Positions 1 to 6,714 of a stretch of DNA of 64,000 bases are shown one piece after another. The notes beneath the pieces are model-generated. The model saw only the letters and a program-made list of their open reading frames with translations, was not told where the DNA came from and ran no database searches. The position numbers and the translations under genes were made by a program. The stretch comes from Pseudomonadota bacterium (GTDB lineage Bacteria > Pseudomonadota > Gammaproteobacteria > Burkholderiales > Rhodocyclaceae). Location: contig JAGTRU010000005.1 in the NCBI GenBank assembly GCA_018261905.1, forward strand, positions 1 through 64,000. Direction: 5' to 3'. Position 1 is the stretch's first letter. Each line of letters begins with the position of its first letter.

Positions 1-45
1 GGCACCCCGTTCTTCAGCACCCAGGTGGTTGTAGGTAGTCGTCAT
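1..45 (-). CDS. IS30-like transposase, N-terminal fragment (runs off the left edge)
   Basis: Fifteen residues are visible, MTTTYNHLGAEERGA. They resemble the start of IS30 transposases, where a histidine-leucine-x-x-glutamate-glutamate-arginine stretch opens the N-terminal helix-turn-helix region. The DDE catalytic core would lie outside the window. With so few residues the family call rests on this motif and on the terminal-repeat-like sequence just upstream. Confidence 0.45.
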   Translation of the reverse strand, partial: MTTTYNHLGAEERGA

Positions 46-100
46 TGCTCTGCACTCTCGGTAATCAAGGAGTGTTGCACTTCACTCTTGAGACCGCCCC
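1..100 (-). mobile_element. Edge of an IS30-family insertion sequence (partial)
   Basis: The window opens inside what looks like the 5' end of an IS30-type element read on the minus strand. A start codon at 43-45 begins a reading frame that leaves the window. Just upstream of it, near 72-100, is a stretch containing GTGTTGCACTTCA, which resembles the terminal inverted repeats I associate with IS30 elements. Only one end is visible, so neither the second repeat nor the target duplication can be checked. The outer boundary at about 100 is an estimate. Confidence 0.45.
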
Positions 101-104
101 CTGT

Positions 105-374
105 TTTTTCGGACTATCGCTTCCCTCGAAGCCTGGCCGGCCGCCCTGTTATCGGAGTCGTTTTGCAAATCAACGGGCGCCGTGCCCGATGACTCTGACA
201 TCAATCGGTGAAATTGGCCACTGCCGCAGGTTGCGGGAGAGCGCTTCGGCCTGCCGGTTCGGCGAAATATCCGGAATCCGGCGGACTTTCCGGTTCGGCC
301 GGCCCGTCCTGCTACAATCAAATTCATCTCAACACCGAAGTGGCGCGCCTGACGGGCGAAGGGCCGCTTCCCCC
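105..374. other. Spacer between the IS30-like edge and the CorC gene
   Basis: About 270 bases without a convincing gene. The frame of the downstream gene stays open through this stretch up to position 45, but the translated residues are low-complexity, charged and arginine-rich, and do not resemble the CorC family. I treat the stretch as leader sequence. No clear promoter or terminator is visible. Confidence 0.4.
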
Positions 375-1700
375 ATGGATCTAGCGTTAATTTTCGTCCT
401 CATACTGGTGAACGGCTTGTTCGCCATGTCCGAGATTGCCGTCGTCTCCTCGCGCAAGTCGAGGCTGCAGAATCTGGCCGATGACGGCAGCCTGGGCGCC
501 CAGGCGGCGCTTTCCCTGCACCAGGAACCGGCCAGTTTCTTTTCCACCATCCAGGTCGGCATCACCGTCGTCGGCATTCTGAGCGGCGCCATCGGCGAAT
601 CTGCGGTGGCCGATCCGCTGGCCGCCTGGCTGGCCGGCGTGCCGCTGCTGGCGCCCTATGCCAAGCAGGTGGCGCTGACCATCACGGTGGTCGGCCTGAC
701 CTATTTTTCGGTGGTGGTCGGCGAACTGGTCCCGAAACGGCTGGCCATGCTTGCCCCGGAAGGTATCGCCTCGCTGATCGCCCGGCCGATGATCGTCCTG
801 GCCCGGGTCTCGCATCCGCTGGTGGTCATTCTTTCCGGTTCCTGCTCGGCCATCCTCCGCCTTCTCGGGGCGCGCCCCAAGGAGGAGCAGCCGGTGACCA
901 ACGACGAGATCAAGGTCTTGATGGAGCAGGGGGCGGAGGCCGGCGTCTTCCACGAGAGCGAGCAGGAAATCGTCTCCAACGTGCTGCGTCTCGACGAGCA
1001 GCGCATCGCCGCGATCATGACACCGCGCCGCGAGATGTTCGTCATCGACCTCGACGAGGACGAGGAAAGCGTCCGCCAGCGCATCGTCGATTCGGAATAT
1101 TCCCGGCTGGTGGTGTGCCGCGACGGTCTGGACCATATCCTCGGCATCCTGCAAACCGGCGACTTGCTGAAGAAGGCGCTGCCCGGTCATTGCATCGGTT
1201 CGGCCGATGTCGAGGCGGTGCTGCATCCGCCGCTTTACGTGCCGGAAAGCGTAACCACCACCCAGCTATTGGAAAGTTTCCGGCGGGCCCGCCTGCAGTT
1301 CGCGCTGATCGTCGATGAGTACGGCGACATCCAGGGGCTGGTGACGCTGACCGATGTCCTGGCTGCCATCGTCGGCGAACTGTCGGTGCCGGAAGCGCCG
1401 GAGGATCGCGACATGGCGCAGCGCGAGGACGGCTCCTGGCTGGTCGACGGCGATGTCGGGATCGAACGCCTGAAATCGGTGCTCGATATCGATAACGAGC
1501 TGCCGGGCGAAGAGCGCCAGAGTTTTCATACCCTGGGTGGTTTCATCATGCACGTGCTCGGCCGCATTCCTTCGCCGACCGATCATTTCGAAGCGGCCGG
1601 CTGGCGTTTCGAGGTCATGGACATGGACGGCAACCGGGTCGACAAGGTGCTGATCAGCCTCCTCGCGCCGCCCGCCGCGGCACCCGGCGAAGAGGGCTAG
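375..1700 (+). CDS. CorC/HlyC-family membrane protein (CNNM plus CBS domains)
   Basis: A 441-residue inner-membrane protein of the CNNM/CorC group, linked to Mg2+ or Co2+ homeostasis and often mislabelled hemolysin. The chosen ATG starts the hydrophobic DUF21/CNNM segment (MDLALIFVLILVNGLFAMSE); longer frames add arginine-rich residues unlike the family. Order: CNNM membrane domain (about 1-190), paired CBS domains (about 210-335) with the family motif IMTPR, and a C-terminal CorC_HlyC domain (about 355-435). It is convergent with the CorA-like gene, their stops lying 8 bp apart. A paralogue occurs at 31976-33277. Transport activity is inferred from family only. Confidence 0.85.
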   Translation: MDLALIFVLILVNGLFAMSEIAVVSSRKSRLQNLADDGSLGAQAALSLHQEPASFFSTIQVGITVVGILSGAIGESAVADPLAAWLAGVPLLAPYAKQVALTITVVGLTYFSVVVGELVPKRLAMLAPEGIASLIARPMIVLARVSHPLVVILSGSCSAILRLLGARPKEEQPVTNDEIKVLMEQGAEAGVFHESEQEIVSNVLRLDEQRIAAIMTPRREMFVIDLDEDEESVRQRIVDSEYSRLVVCRDGLDHILGILQTGDLLKKALPGHCIGSADVEAVLHPPLYVPESVTTTQLLESFRRARLQFALIVDEYGDIQGLVTLTDVLAAIVGELSVPEAPEDRDMAQREDGSWLVDGDVGIERLKSVLDIDNELPGEERQSFHTLGGFIMHVLGRIPSPTDHFEAAGWRFEVMDMDGNRVDKVLISLLAPPAAAPGEEG

Positions 1701-1708
1701 GCCGGCCT

Positions 1709-3367
1709 TCAGCGTTCCTTGCCGGCCAACACTACCCACAAGGCCTTGAGTTTGCCACCCAGGCCGAGGCGCTCGTCGGAGAGCGCCTCGAGGAAGTCCG
1801 ACAGGCGTTTCGAGCGGGCGACAGCAAACAGTACCAGGCCGATGAAGGCGAGGGTGGCGATCAGGCCGTGTACGGCCCGTTCGAGGATGGAGCCCTCGCC
1901 GAAGGGGATGATGTTCATGCCGAAATAGCCGGTGGTCACGGTGGCGATCAGGCCGAGGATGGTGATCACGGTCAGGCGGACGACGGTGTTGGATTGCCGG
2001 CGCTGCGAGTCGCTGTCCAGGTAGTGGCTCATTTCCTTGATTTCGTCGCGTACCTCGTCGTAAAGGTCGTCGTTGCGCAGGTGGTTGGAGCAGAGCCGGT
2101 AGATGGCCTGCACGTGCGGCCGCTCGGACAGTTCGTGGAACCAGTAGCGGTGGGTGAAGCGCAGGAAGGTCTCGAAATTGGCCCGGATGCGGCGCTTGAA
2201 ACGGCGTACCGAAATGTCGTTGCGGATGTCGAGATCGTTGACCGCATCGACCAGCACTTCGGAAAAGACCAGCAGCGAGGCGCGGTGCAGGTGGGCGATC
2301 AGGAAGACGAGGAAATACTGGTGACGGAATTGCGCCAGCACGCCGCGTTCGCCGTCGACGAAAAAGGGAAAGGCGGCGTCGCCGACCACGGTCAGTACAT
2401 TGCCGGTACACATGAAGCGGGTGTTCGGGCCGGCCACGCTGTCGGTCCAGAAACGGTCGTGGCAGAAGCGCGGCTCGAATTCGATGACCATCGGCTCGTT
2501 GATCGGCAAGGTTTCGTCCGGGTGCAGCATGGTGGCCAGGCCGATCCGCACCCAGTCTTCACGCTGCAGCAGGCGCGGCTGGTCGACGGCGAGAAAGGCC
2601 ATGACCGGCATGCGCTGGTATTCGATCAGACGGTAACGCAGGTCGCCGGCTTCGTCGGAATGGGTCAGGACCAGCGGCCGCAGCACGCTGGCCCAGTGTT
2701 CGGAAACGCAGGGGCTGCGGTGCTCGCAGACATAGCCGAGATACTTGCTGCGGCGCTCGGTGTCGGAGCGCGCCACGACCTCGCCGGTTTGGCCGATCCA
2801 CTCGGCCAGGTAGACGTTGTGCAGGCCTTCGCCGCCTTCCTCCCAGCCCGAGGGGTAGGCGCGGCCGAAGCGGAAGAGGATGTCGCGGGCGCTGTCGAGG
2901 GTCAGGTCGTTGCCGCGAACCTCGAGGTTGAGCTGGACCAGATCGAGGTCGTGGAAAAAATAGAGATCGAGATGCACGACCTGCAGTTCGATCGGCACCT
3001 GTCCCTTGCGCAGGGTCAGGCGTAGGCGGACGATATCGTCGCGGCGAAAGACATGCATCGGCGAGTTGCCGGGCGGATCGTCCGGCGAACAGTGGCGGGA
3101 ACGTCCCTCGCCGTAGAGGAAGCGCTGGACATAGGGCAGGAAGGAAACGAATTCCCGGTAATGGCGTTCCTTGAATTCATCCGTGTCGGCGGTGAACTCG
3201 TCGTCGATGCGCCGCCACGGGTGAGTGTCCTGGCGGGCCTCGAATATTTCCCAGTGCCGTCCCTCGTCGTCGGGATTGGCCAGCGGTTCGAGTTGCAGGG
3301 GCCAGACCAGGCTGGCATGGAACAGTCGGACGCGACTGGCGTATTCGGTAATCGAGGGTTCAGACAC
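1709..3367 (-). CDS. Divergent CorA-like protein with a GMN motif
   Basis: A 552-residue protein with a long soluble N-terminal part and two membrane helices close to the C terminus (about 463-482 and 500-518). The first helix ends in YFGMN (GMN at 483-485), the pore signature of CorA-type divalent cation channels. The short loop and second helix that follow also fit that family. The N-terminal domain is longer than in ordinary CorA and I do not recognise it from classical members. About 67 residues follow the GMN, more than usual, giving a cytoplasmic tail. Function as an ion channel is inferred from the motif and topology. Confidence 0.65.
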   Translation of the reverse strand: MSEPSITEYASRVRLFHASLVWPLQLEPLANPDDEGRHWEIFEARQDTHPWRRIDDEFTADTDEFKERHYREFVSFLPYVQRFLYGEGRSRHCSPDDPPGNSPMHVFRRDDIVRLRLTLRKGQVPIELQVVHLDLYFFHDLDLVQLNLEVRGNDLTLDSARDILFRFGRAYPSGWEEGGEGLHNVYLAEWIGQTGEVVARSDTERRSKYLGYVCEHRSPCVSEHWASVLRPLVLTHSDEAGDLRYRLIEYQRMPVMAFLAVDQPRLLQREDWVRIGLATMLHPDETLPINEPMVIEFEPRFCHDRFWTDSVAGPNTRFMCTGNVLTVVGDAAFPFFVDGERGVLAQFRHQYFLVFLIAHLHRASLLVFSEVLVDAVNDLDIRNDISVRRFKRRIRANFETFLRFTHRYWFHELSERPHVQAIYRLCSNHLRNDDLYDEVRDEIKEMSHYLDSDSQRRQSNTVVRLTVITILGLIATVTTGYFGMNIIPFGEGSILERAVHGLIATLAFIGLVLFAVARSKRLSDFLEALSDERLGLGGKLKALWVVLAGKER

Positions 3368-3423
3368 AAAATTTTCCCGGATGGATAGGCGCCACCCGCG
3401 ATTCTAGTGCGTCTGCGGCGGAC

Positions 3424-3439
3424 TGTCGCAAAGCCGACA
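3424..3439 (+). promoter_or_regulatory. Putative NifA upstream activator sequence
   Basis: TGT, ten bases, ACA: an exact match to the TGT-N10-ACA half-site pattern bound by the nitrogen-fixation activator NifA. It ends 62 bases upstream of the -24 element below, within the usual 60-150 base range for an enhancer working through DNA looping. Alone the pattern is short and could arise by chance; its pairing with a -24/-12 promoter and nif-associated gene families makes it credible. Confidence 0.65.
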
Positions 3440-3501
3440 AGGCCGCAACGCGTTTTTCGGCCAATTCCCGGCCAGCCTTGCGGTGGGCGGGATCGGGTTT
3501 C

Positions 3502-3517
3502 TGGCATTCGTCTTGCA
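3502..3517 (+). promoter_or_regulatory. Sigma-54 (-24/-12) promoter
   Basis: TGGCATTCGTCTTGCA matches the RpoN consensus TGGCAC-G-N4-TTGCA at 14 of the specified positions' key bases, with the invariant GG and GC at the required spacing. Transcription would start about 10-12 bases downstream, leaving a short leader before the rhodanese start codon at 3546. Together with the NifA-like site upstream this indicates control by nitrogen-fixation conditions. Confidence 0.7.
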
Positions 3518-3545
3518 TCAGACGAAATGTCTGATAAATCCGCCA

Positions 3546-3875
3546 ATGCCCATGACTGTTGCCCAACCCTACCGCTGCATCAGCGCCGACGAAGCCGTCG
3601 CCTTGCTCGCCAGCGAAGAAAATGTCAGCGTTTTCGATGTCCGCGACCTGACCAGCTATCGCCTCGGCCACCTCGCCGAGGCCGCCCACCTGACCGAAGA
3701 CCGCCTGCCGGCTTGGTTCCGTCGCCTGGCCAGGGATCAGCCGGTGCTGATCTACTGCTACAAGGGCCACGCCAGCCGGACCTATGCCCAGATGTTCAGC
3801 GACTTCCACTTTACCCGCGTCTTCAGTGTCGATGGCGGTTACGAGCCGCTGGCCGCGGCGCTGGCGGCCGCATGA
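3546..3875 (+). CDS. Single-domain rhodanese (nif-associated, RhdN-like)
   Basis: A 109-residue single-domain rhodanese (sulfurtransferase), predicted to carry a persulfide on the catalytic cysteine C71 within the loop CYKGHAS. The family features DVRD (near 31-34) and a C-terminal GGYEPL element are present. The length is that of GlpE-type proteins. In Azotobacter a rhodanese gene (rhdN) lies in the nifB operon, so a nif-related sulfur role is plausible here given the promoter. ATG 3546 is used; ATG 3552 is equally possible, and no strong ribosome-binding site distinguishes them. Its stop overlaps the next start (ATGA). Confidence 0.85.
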   Translation: MPMTVAQPYRCISADEAVALLASEENVSVFDVRDLTSYRLGHLAEAAHLTEDRLPAWFRRLARDQPVLIYCYKGHASRTYAQMFSDFHFTRVFSVDGGYEPLAAALAAA

Positions 3876-4021
3876 GGCCGGAGTTTCCGCTGTACCTGGC
3901 GGTCGCCAGCAAGGAAGGCATCTCGATCAGCCAACACTTCGGGCACGCCAAGGCCTTTCGCATCTACGAGGTGACGCCGGCCGAATGCCGCTTCCCGGAA
4001 AACCGCGAGGTCGTGGCATGA
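3872..4021 (+). CDS. 49-residue NifX/NifB C-domain-like mini-protein
   Basis: A very short gene whose product contains LAVASKEG and, further on, QHFGHAKAFRIYEV. This is the cofactor-contacting signature of the dinitrogenase iron-molybdenum cofactor domain found in NifX, NafY and the NifB C terminus. That domain is normally about 100 residues, so only its first half (first strands and the HFGHA loop) is present. It does not look like random debris: its ATG overlaps the rhodanese stop and its stop overlaps the start of the transferase gene, so all three genes are coupled. Whether the half-domain folds or binds a metal cluster is unknown. Confidence 0.7.
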   Translation: MRPEFPLYLAVASKEGISISQHFGHAKAFRIYEVTPAECRFPENREVVA

Positions 4022-4650
4022 CCAAGAAGTTCTACATGACGCCAGGTTCCTGTTCGACTGGCATCCACATCCTGCTCGAGGAATGCGGCCTGGTTTTCGA
4101 GGCCTACATCGTCAACCTGCTGGCCGGCGACCAGTACAAGAAGGACTACCTGGCGATCAATCCCAAGGGCAGCGTGCCGGCCCTGGTGCTCGACGACGGC
4201 AGCGCGCTCACCGAATTCTCGGCCATCGCCTGGTGGCTGGCCCGCAGTTACCCGAAACGCAACTTGCTGCCGGGCAGCATCGAAGGCGAAGTGCGCGTCC
4301 TCGGGATCATGAACTACGCCGTGCATACTTTGCATACTCAGGGTTTCGCCCGGATTTTCACGACCGAGCGCTTTTCGCCGAACACCGCCGAGCACGAGAC
4401 GGTCAAGGCACAGGGCCGGCAGATCATCGACCAGGGTTTTGCCATCGTCAATCGCGAACTGGCCGGGCGGGAGTATGTCGCCGAGCAGTTCGGCATCGCC
4501 GATGCGGCGCTGTTTTATGTCGAGTTCTGGGCCGAACGCACCGGCATTCCGCTGCCCGAAAACTGCCTGGCCCATTATCGCCGGATGCTGACCCGACCGG
4601 CGGTGCGCCAGGTGCTGGCCGAAGAGGGCTACGCCTCGGCGCTGCGCTGA
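4018..4650 (+). CDS. Glutathione S-transferase family protein (nif-associated type)
   Basis: A 210-residue soluble GST-fold protein. The N-terminal thioredoxin-like domain (about 1-80) carries TPGSCSTGIHILLEE and the cis-proline region SVPALVLDDGSALTEFSAI, which forms the glutathione site. A helical C-terminal domain follows (about 90-205). The ATG overlaps the previous stop. GSTs of this kind recur beside nifB and nifX-like genes in nitrogen-fixing proteobacteria, consistent with the promoter found here. The substrate is unknown; protection or handling of labile metallocofactors is only a hypothesis. Confidence 0.8.
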   Translation: MTKKFYMTPGSCSTGIHILLEECGLVFEAYIVNLLAGDQYKKDYLAINPKGSVPALVLDDGSALTEFSAIAWWLARSYPKRNLLPGSIEGEVRVLGIMNYAVHTLHTQGFARIFTTERFSPNTAEHETVKAQGRQIIDQGFAIVNRELAGREYVAEQFGIADAALFYVEFWAERTGIPLPENCLAHYRRMLTRPAVRQVLAEEGYASALR

Positions 4651-4654
4651 GGGC

Positions 4655-5074
4655 TTATTTGGCCGGCACGTCGATGCCGTGCTGGGCCAGCCACTCGCGG
4701 TCGAGTTCCCATTGCACGTCCTTGATGCCGGGTTGGGCCAGCACGATGGCGCGCGCTTCCGACTGGACCCGGCCGAGATGCTGCTCCTCGGCGATGAAGG
4801 CCGGGTTGTTGTTGTCCTTGGTGTTGATTTGGGGATAGAGCACGGCCAGCATCTTGAAGGCCGGGACCTCGAAATTGCGCGGCGTGCTGACATAGGCCGT
4901 GTCGCCACTGACTTTCAATACCTTGAACTGATACGGGTAGCTTTTTAGCTCGGCGCTACCCTGCCTCTCGATAGCCCCGGTCAACTGGCGCGAACGGCCG
5001 TCCGGGGCGCGGATGTACCAGTCGAGGCCGACCAGGAAAAGGATGACGAGAATGATCCAGTAGGTTTTCTTCAT
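4655..5074 (-). CDS. Membrane-anchored protein of unknown function
   Basis: A 139-residue protein with one N-terminal hydrophobic helix (about 5-20) followed by a soluble domain presumably outside the cytoplasm. I do not recognise the soluble part. It begins 4 bp inside the end of the SRPBCC gene upstream, so the two are translationally coupled and probably act together. Its stop lies 5 bp from the convergent transferase gene. Confidence 0.65.
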   Translation of the reverse strand: MKKTYWIILVILFLVGLDWYIRAPDGRSRQLTGAIERQGSAELKSYPYQFKVLKVSGDTAYVSTPRNFEVPAFKMLAVLYPQINTKDNNNPAFIAEEQHLGRVQSEARAIVLAQPGIKDVQWELDREWLAQHGIDVPAK

Positions 5075-5598
5075 GGCGCCTCCACCACGGCTTTCAGCTT
5101 GGCCAGGCCTTTGGCGAAATCCTCGCCGACCATTTTGTCGACGTTGAAAAACAGGCCCATCAATTTACCGAAATACGGCTGTGGGCCGTACATCGCCCAG
5201 CGCACCCGCGTTGCTTCGCCCTCCGGCAGGAAGGTGAATTCGGCGTGGTTGTGGGCGGCGAAGGGCTTGATGAAATCGAGCTGGAGGGTGATTTTGGCGT
5301 CGGGCTGGACGGCCGTGATTTGGATCATGCCCTTGCCGACCTGCGGGTTGCCTTCCCATTCGTAAATCGCGCCAACCCCGCTGCTGGCGCCGCTGAACAG
5401 CTTGGTCATCGCCGGGTCCTTGTCGTAGGGGGTCCAGGCGCTCCACTGGTGGAAGTCGTTCACCCGCGGAAAGATCTTCCCGGCCGGTGCCCGGATGACG
5501 ATGTCGCGCTCGACGCGGAAACTGTCGGCCTTGGTCGCCGCATAGAGCAGCGTTGCCGCGCAGAGGGCAGTGACGATTAAAATGGTGATCAGCAACAT
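5071..5598 (-). CDS. SRPBCC-family (polyketide cyclase-like) protein with N-terminal membrane helix
   Basis: A 175-residue protein. An N-terminal hydrophobic segment (about 1-22) looks like a membrane anchor or signal. The remainder fits the START/SRPBCC fold, with RDIVIRAPAGKIFPRVNDFHQWSAW marking the typical first strand and helices, and GVGAIYEWEGN the middle strands. Such domains bind hydrophobic ligands. It overlaps the downstream gene by 4 bp. No ligand or pathway can be assigned from the context. Confidence 0.75.
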   Translation of the reverse strand: MLLITILIVTALCAATLLYAATKADSFRVERDIVIRAPAGKIFPRVNDFHQWSAWTPYDKDPAMTKLFSGASSGVGAIYEWEGNPQVGKGMIQITAVQPDAKITLQLDFIKPFAAHNHAEFTFLPEGEATRVRWAMYGPQPYFGKLMGLFFNVDKMVGEDFAKGLAKLKAVVEAP

Positions 5599-5723
5599 TG
5601 TGGTCTACCCCGTGGTCTGCCGGCTATGCCGAACGGGCCTATTGTCGGCCACGATGGCTGGCTCCGGCAATATATTTGGCACACCTCGCTTCGCCCAGAG
5701 TTGCGCCGGGCTTGGTTCGAACG

Positions 5724-5765
5724 GAGGGGATGACTCTGGTTTTCCCTAGCCGAAATCATCCCCTC
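5724..5765 (-). terminator. Possible stem-loop beyond the garR-like gene
   Basis: A perfect 10-bp inverted repeat (GAGGGGATGA and its complement) separated by about 22 bases lies 29 bases beyond the stop of the reductase gene on the minus strand. There is no T-run after the stem, so it is not a canonical intrinsic terminator; it may stabilise the transcript end. Confidence 0.3.
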
Positions 5766-5793
5766 GGGCGGCTGCCCTCCGATGCTCGCCGCT

Positions 5794-6669
5794 TCATTCC
5801 GGCATCGTTAGCATTTCCAGCAGTTTCAGCGCGGCGATCGAATCGTCGCCGCCCATGCCGCTGCCGACCAGCGCATTGAACAACTGGGTGGTAGCCGCCG
5901 CCGAGGGCAGCATCAGGCCGAGGCGGTGGGCCTCTTCCATGACGATGCGCAGGTCCTTCTGGTGCATCCAGGCCTTGAAGCCGGGCTTGAAGTTGCGGTC
6001 GAGCATGCGCTGGCCGTGGTTTTCGAGGATGCGCGAATAGGCGAAGCCGCCCAGCAATGCCTCGCGCACCCGCCCGGCATCGACGCCGCTGCGCGTCGCG
6101 AAATTGAAGGCTTCGGCCACCGCCAGGATGCCGACGCCGGTCAGGATCTGGTTGCAGGCCTTGGCGACCTGGCCGGCCCCGACCCCGCCGATCAGGGTGA
6201 TCGACTTGCCCATCTTCTCGAACAGCGGTTTCAGCTTTTCGAAGACCTCCGGCTTGCCGCCGACCATGATGGTCAGCGTCGCGTTGATGGCGCCGACTTC
6301 GCCGCCCGAGACCGGCGCATCGAGGAACTCGATGCCGCGGTCGGCCAGTTCGCCGCCGATCTGGCGGGCGGCATTGGGATTGATCGTGCTCATGTCGACG
6401 ACGATCAGGCCGGGGCGGGCGCCGGCCGCGATGCCGTTGGCGCCGAGAATGACTGCGCGGACGTCGGGCGCATCGGCGACCATCGTGATGACGATCTCGG
6501 CGTGCCGGGCGACTTCGGCCGCCGAGGCATGGCATTGCACCGCCATGTCCTTGAAGGCTTCGAGCGCGGCCGGGCGGCGCGCCCAGAGATGCAGGCTGTG
6601 CCCGGCATTGGCCAGGTGGCCGGCGAGCGGCCGGCCCATCAGGCCGAGGCCGATAAATCCGATATCCAT
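5794..6669 (-). CDS. 2-hydroxy-3-oxopropionate (tartronate semialdehyde) reductase-like
   Basis: A 291-residue beta-hydroxyacid dehydrogenase. The N-terminal Rossmann motif GFIGLGLMG binds NAD(P)H, DAPVSGGEVGA forms the substrate loop, and the conserved lysine lies in GAGQVAKACNQ. The C-terminal stretch GFKAWMHQKDL resembles GarR/GlxR more than 3-hydroxyisobutyrate dehydrogenase (MmsB). However, the MmsA-type gene in the same locus keeps MmsB activity possible. The gene is last in a run with the TRAP transporter genes, 45 bp behind dctM, suggesting that it reduces an imported or derived 3-carbon semialdehyde. Confidence 0.75.
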   Translation of the reverse strand: MDIGFIGLGLMGRPLAGHLANAGHSLHLWARRPAALEAFKDMAVQCHASAAEVARHAEIVITMVADAPDVRAVILGANGIAAGARPGLIVVDMSTINPNAARQIGGELADRGIEFLDAPVSGGEVGAINATLTIMVGGKPEVFEKLKPLFEKMGKSITLIGGVGAGQVAKACNQILTGVGILAVAEAFNFATRSGVDAGRVREALLGGFAYSRILENHGQRMLDRNFKPGFKAWMHQKDLRIVMEEAHRLGLMLPSAAATTQLFNALVGSGMGGDDSIAALKLLEMLTMPE

Positions 6670-6714
6670 AATGTCAGTCTCCTTCTGGGTAAGGTGGATG
6701 GGCGCCGGCCTTGC

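Noticed and set aside
5677-5692. TGGCACACCTCGCTTC as a second sigma-54 promoter
   Set aside because: The -24 half is good, but the -12 element (TTGCA) is absent at the required spacing.
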